Assembly (NCBI RefSeq): GCF_003014595.1
Contig: NZ_PYGK01000003.1
Span: 496,001 to 560,000 of the forward strand
Direction of reading: 5' to 3'
Origin: Chitinophaga ginsengisoli
GTDB taxonomy: Bacteria > Bacteroidota > Bacteroidia > Chitinophagales > Chitinophagaceae
Length of the DNA: 64,000 nucleotides
Positions 63,210 to 64,000 of this stretch are shown one piece after another (position 1 is the first letter of the stretch; each line of letters starts with the position of its first letter). A program made the position numbers and the translations under genes. The notes under the pieces are model-generated. The model ran no database searches. It was given only the letters and a program-made list of their open reading frames with translations, and was not told the DNA's origin.

Positions 63210-64000
63210 TTAGTTAAAGATTTGAGAGATGCTTTCACGTTTTTCAAGCACAGCATTGAACAGCAGTTCCATATCGATGCGACTGTGCTCTGCACCTTCA
63301 TTTGGAGTGATAATAGCATGCCCGCGGATAGAACTATCTGAGAACAGTACATTCTGTGCATCAGCCATACTCACCACGTTCTTAAAACAGAGCCTGTCGG
63401 TAACAGCTTCCACATTCTGACGGAAGATGATCTTATGATCGTCGATGATCACAATATTATCGATCAGGTTATCCAGGTCACGCACCTGGTGGGTGGATAT
63501 CACGATGCATTTATCATCGCTTACAGCAGCGGCGATCACTTTACGGAACTGGCTTTTGGAGGGGATATCCAATCCATTGGTAGGTTCATCCAGTATCAGC
63601 GCTTTCGTATTGGCGGCCAGGGCAAAGCTGATCAGCACCTTCTTCTTTTGTCCGTACGACATTTCAGTCAATCGCTGATCTACAGGGATGTGAAATTCTT
63701 CCATATAGTTATGAAAGGCTTTACGGTCGAAGTTGGGATAGAATGGCGCATAGGTATTAAGGTATCCTTTGATGTGTACCTGTGGCAGGTAAAATTCTTC
63801 AGGGACCATAAACAGGTTCTGCAAAAAAGCAGGCTGGCGGTAGCGGGATTCAAAGTCCATCACCTTACAATGGCCTTGTTGCGGAAATAATAAACCGGCA
63901 ATATGTTTCAGCAGGCTGGATTTACCGGCTCCGTTCTTTCCCAGTAAACCGTAGATGTGACCAGCTTCCAGTTGCAGGTTCAGATTCTCGAAGAGGGGTT
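63210..64000 (-). CDS. ABC transporter ATP-binding protein (5' truncated by window edge)
   Basis: The frame is open to the window end, so the Met at 63863 is internal. Upstream codons encode Walker A, GLLGKNGAGKSSLL. The signature is MSYGQKKKV and Walker B plus D-loop are ALILDEPTNGLD. The switch His is in CIVISTHQVRDLD. The C-terminal part after DHKIIF is a small accessory region. This is an ABC-2-type exporter ATPase for the permease downstream. Order of the operon: ATPase, permease, GntR, GIN. Confidence 0.93.
   Translation of the reverse strand, partial: PLFENLNLQLEAGHIYGLLGKNGAGKSSLLKHIAGLLFPQQGHCKVMDFESRYRQPAFLQNLFMVPEEFYLPQVHIKGYLNTYAPFYPNFDRKAFHNYMEEFHIPVDQRLTEMSYGQKKKVLISFALAANTKALILDEPTNGLDIPSKSQFRKVIAAAVSDDKCIVISTHQVRDLDNLIDNIVIIDDHKIIFRQNVEAVTDRLCFKNVVSMADAQNVLFSDSSIRGHAIITPNEGAEHSRIDMELLFNAVLEKRESISQIFN

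Overview
The window looks like a chromosome segment of a Chitinophaga-like member of the Bacteroidota. The evidence is two SusC/SusD outer-membrane pairs, many lipoproteins with Bacteroidota-type signal peptides, candidate promoters of the TAnnTTTG type, AT-rich leaders without Shine-Dalgarno sequences, and families common in Chitinophagaceae (WG repeats, GIN domain, DUF1080, ThuA, collagen-like lipoproteins). No rRNA, tRNA, prophage, transposase gene or CRISPR array was recognised.

Layout. 1-6 kb: end of a MacB/FtsX-type ABC permease, scpB with a very long acidic tail, atpG without other ATP synthase genes, a REP-like palindromic repeat, a WG-repeat protein and a DJ-1/PfpI protein. 6-12.4 kb: SusD and SusC on the minus strand, divergent from a double DUF1080 protein, with two LacI-type operator sequences between them. 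12.6-17 kb: DUF885 lipoprotein, MmcQ/YjbR protein, TauE/SafE transporter, a small membrane protein. 17.1-24 kb: a complete six-gene ebo cluster (eboA to eboF, minus strand). 24.4-32 kb: an FG-GAP/cytochrome c lipoprotein, a zeta-toxin-like kinase overlapping a 59-residue partner gene, and a second SusD/SusC pair behind a long palindrome. 32.4-34.4 kb: rtcB2-prfH, an RNA ligase plus release-factor-H ribosome repair pair. 34.8-36.5 kb: a TM220 protein and an unrecognised protein with a toxin/effector-like N terminus.

36.8-44.9 kb is a minus-strand catabolic cluster: a 1138-residue ThuA/sugar dehydrogenase/PKD/cytochrome c/carbohydrate-binding fusion, a free ThuA protein, a DUF1080 protein, a free cytochrome c lipoprotein, a sugar phosphate isomerase and a Gfo/Idh/MocA oxidoreductase. 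Together these suggest periplasmic oxidation of glycosides to keto-sugars and their cleavage (inference). 45.6-48 kb: a GT2 glycosyltransferase and a polytopic membrane protein. 48.06-49.15 kb is non-coding repeat DNA: four copies of one 11-bp repeat, five copies of a REP-like unit of about 153-176 bp, then thirteen copies of a different 11-bp repeat. 49.5-53.9 kb: DUF4253 lipoprotein and secA. 54.1-58.7 kb: five tandem paralogous lipoproteins, three with short collagen-like Gly-X-Y stalks. 58.8-61.1 kb: deoC, a SPOR protein and an M20 peptidase. 61.3-64 kb: a minus-strand ABC transporter operon with a YtrA-type GntR regulator and a GIN-domain protein, cut by the window end.

Most systems belong to known families. 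The least explained parts are the ebo product, the 59-residue zeta partner, the lipoprotein array, the 35.2-36.5 kb protein and the sandwich of two unrelated 11-bp tandem repeats around the REP-like array.
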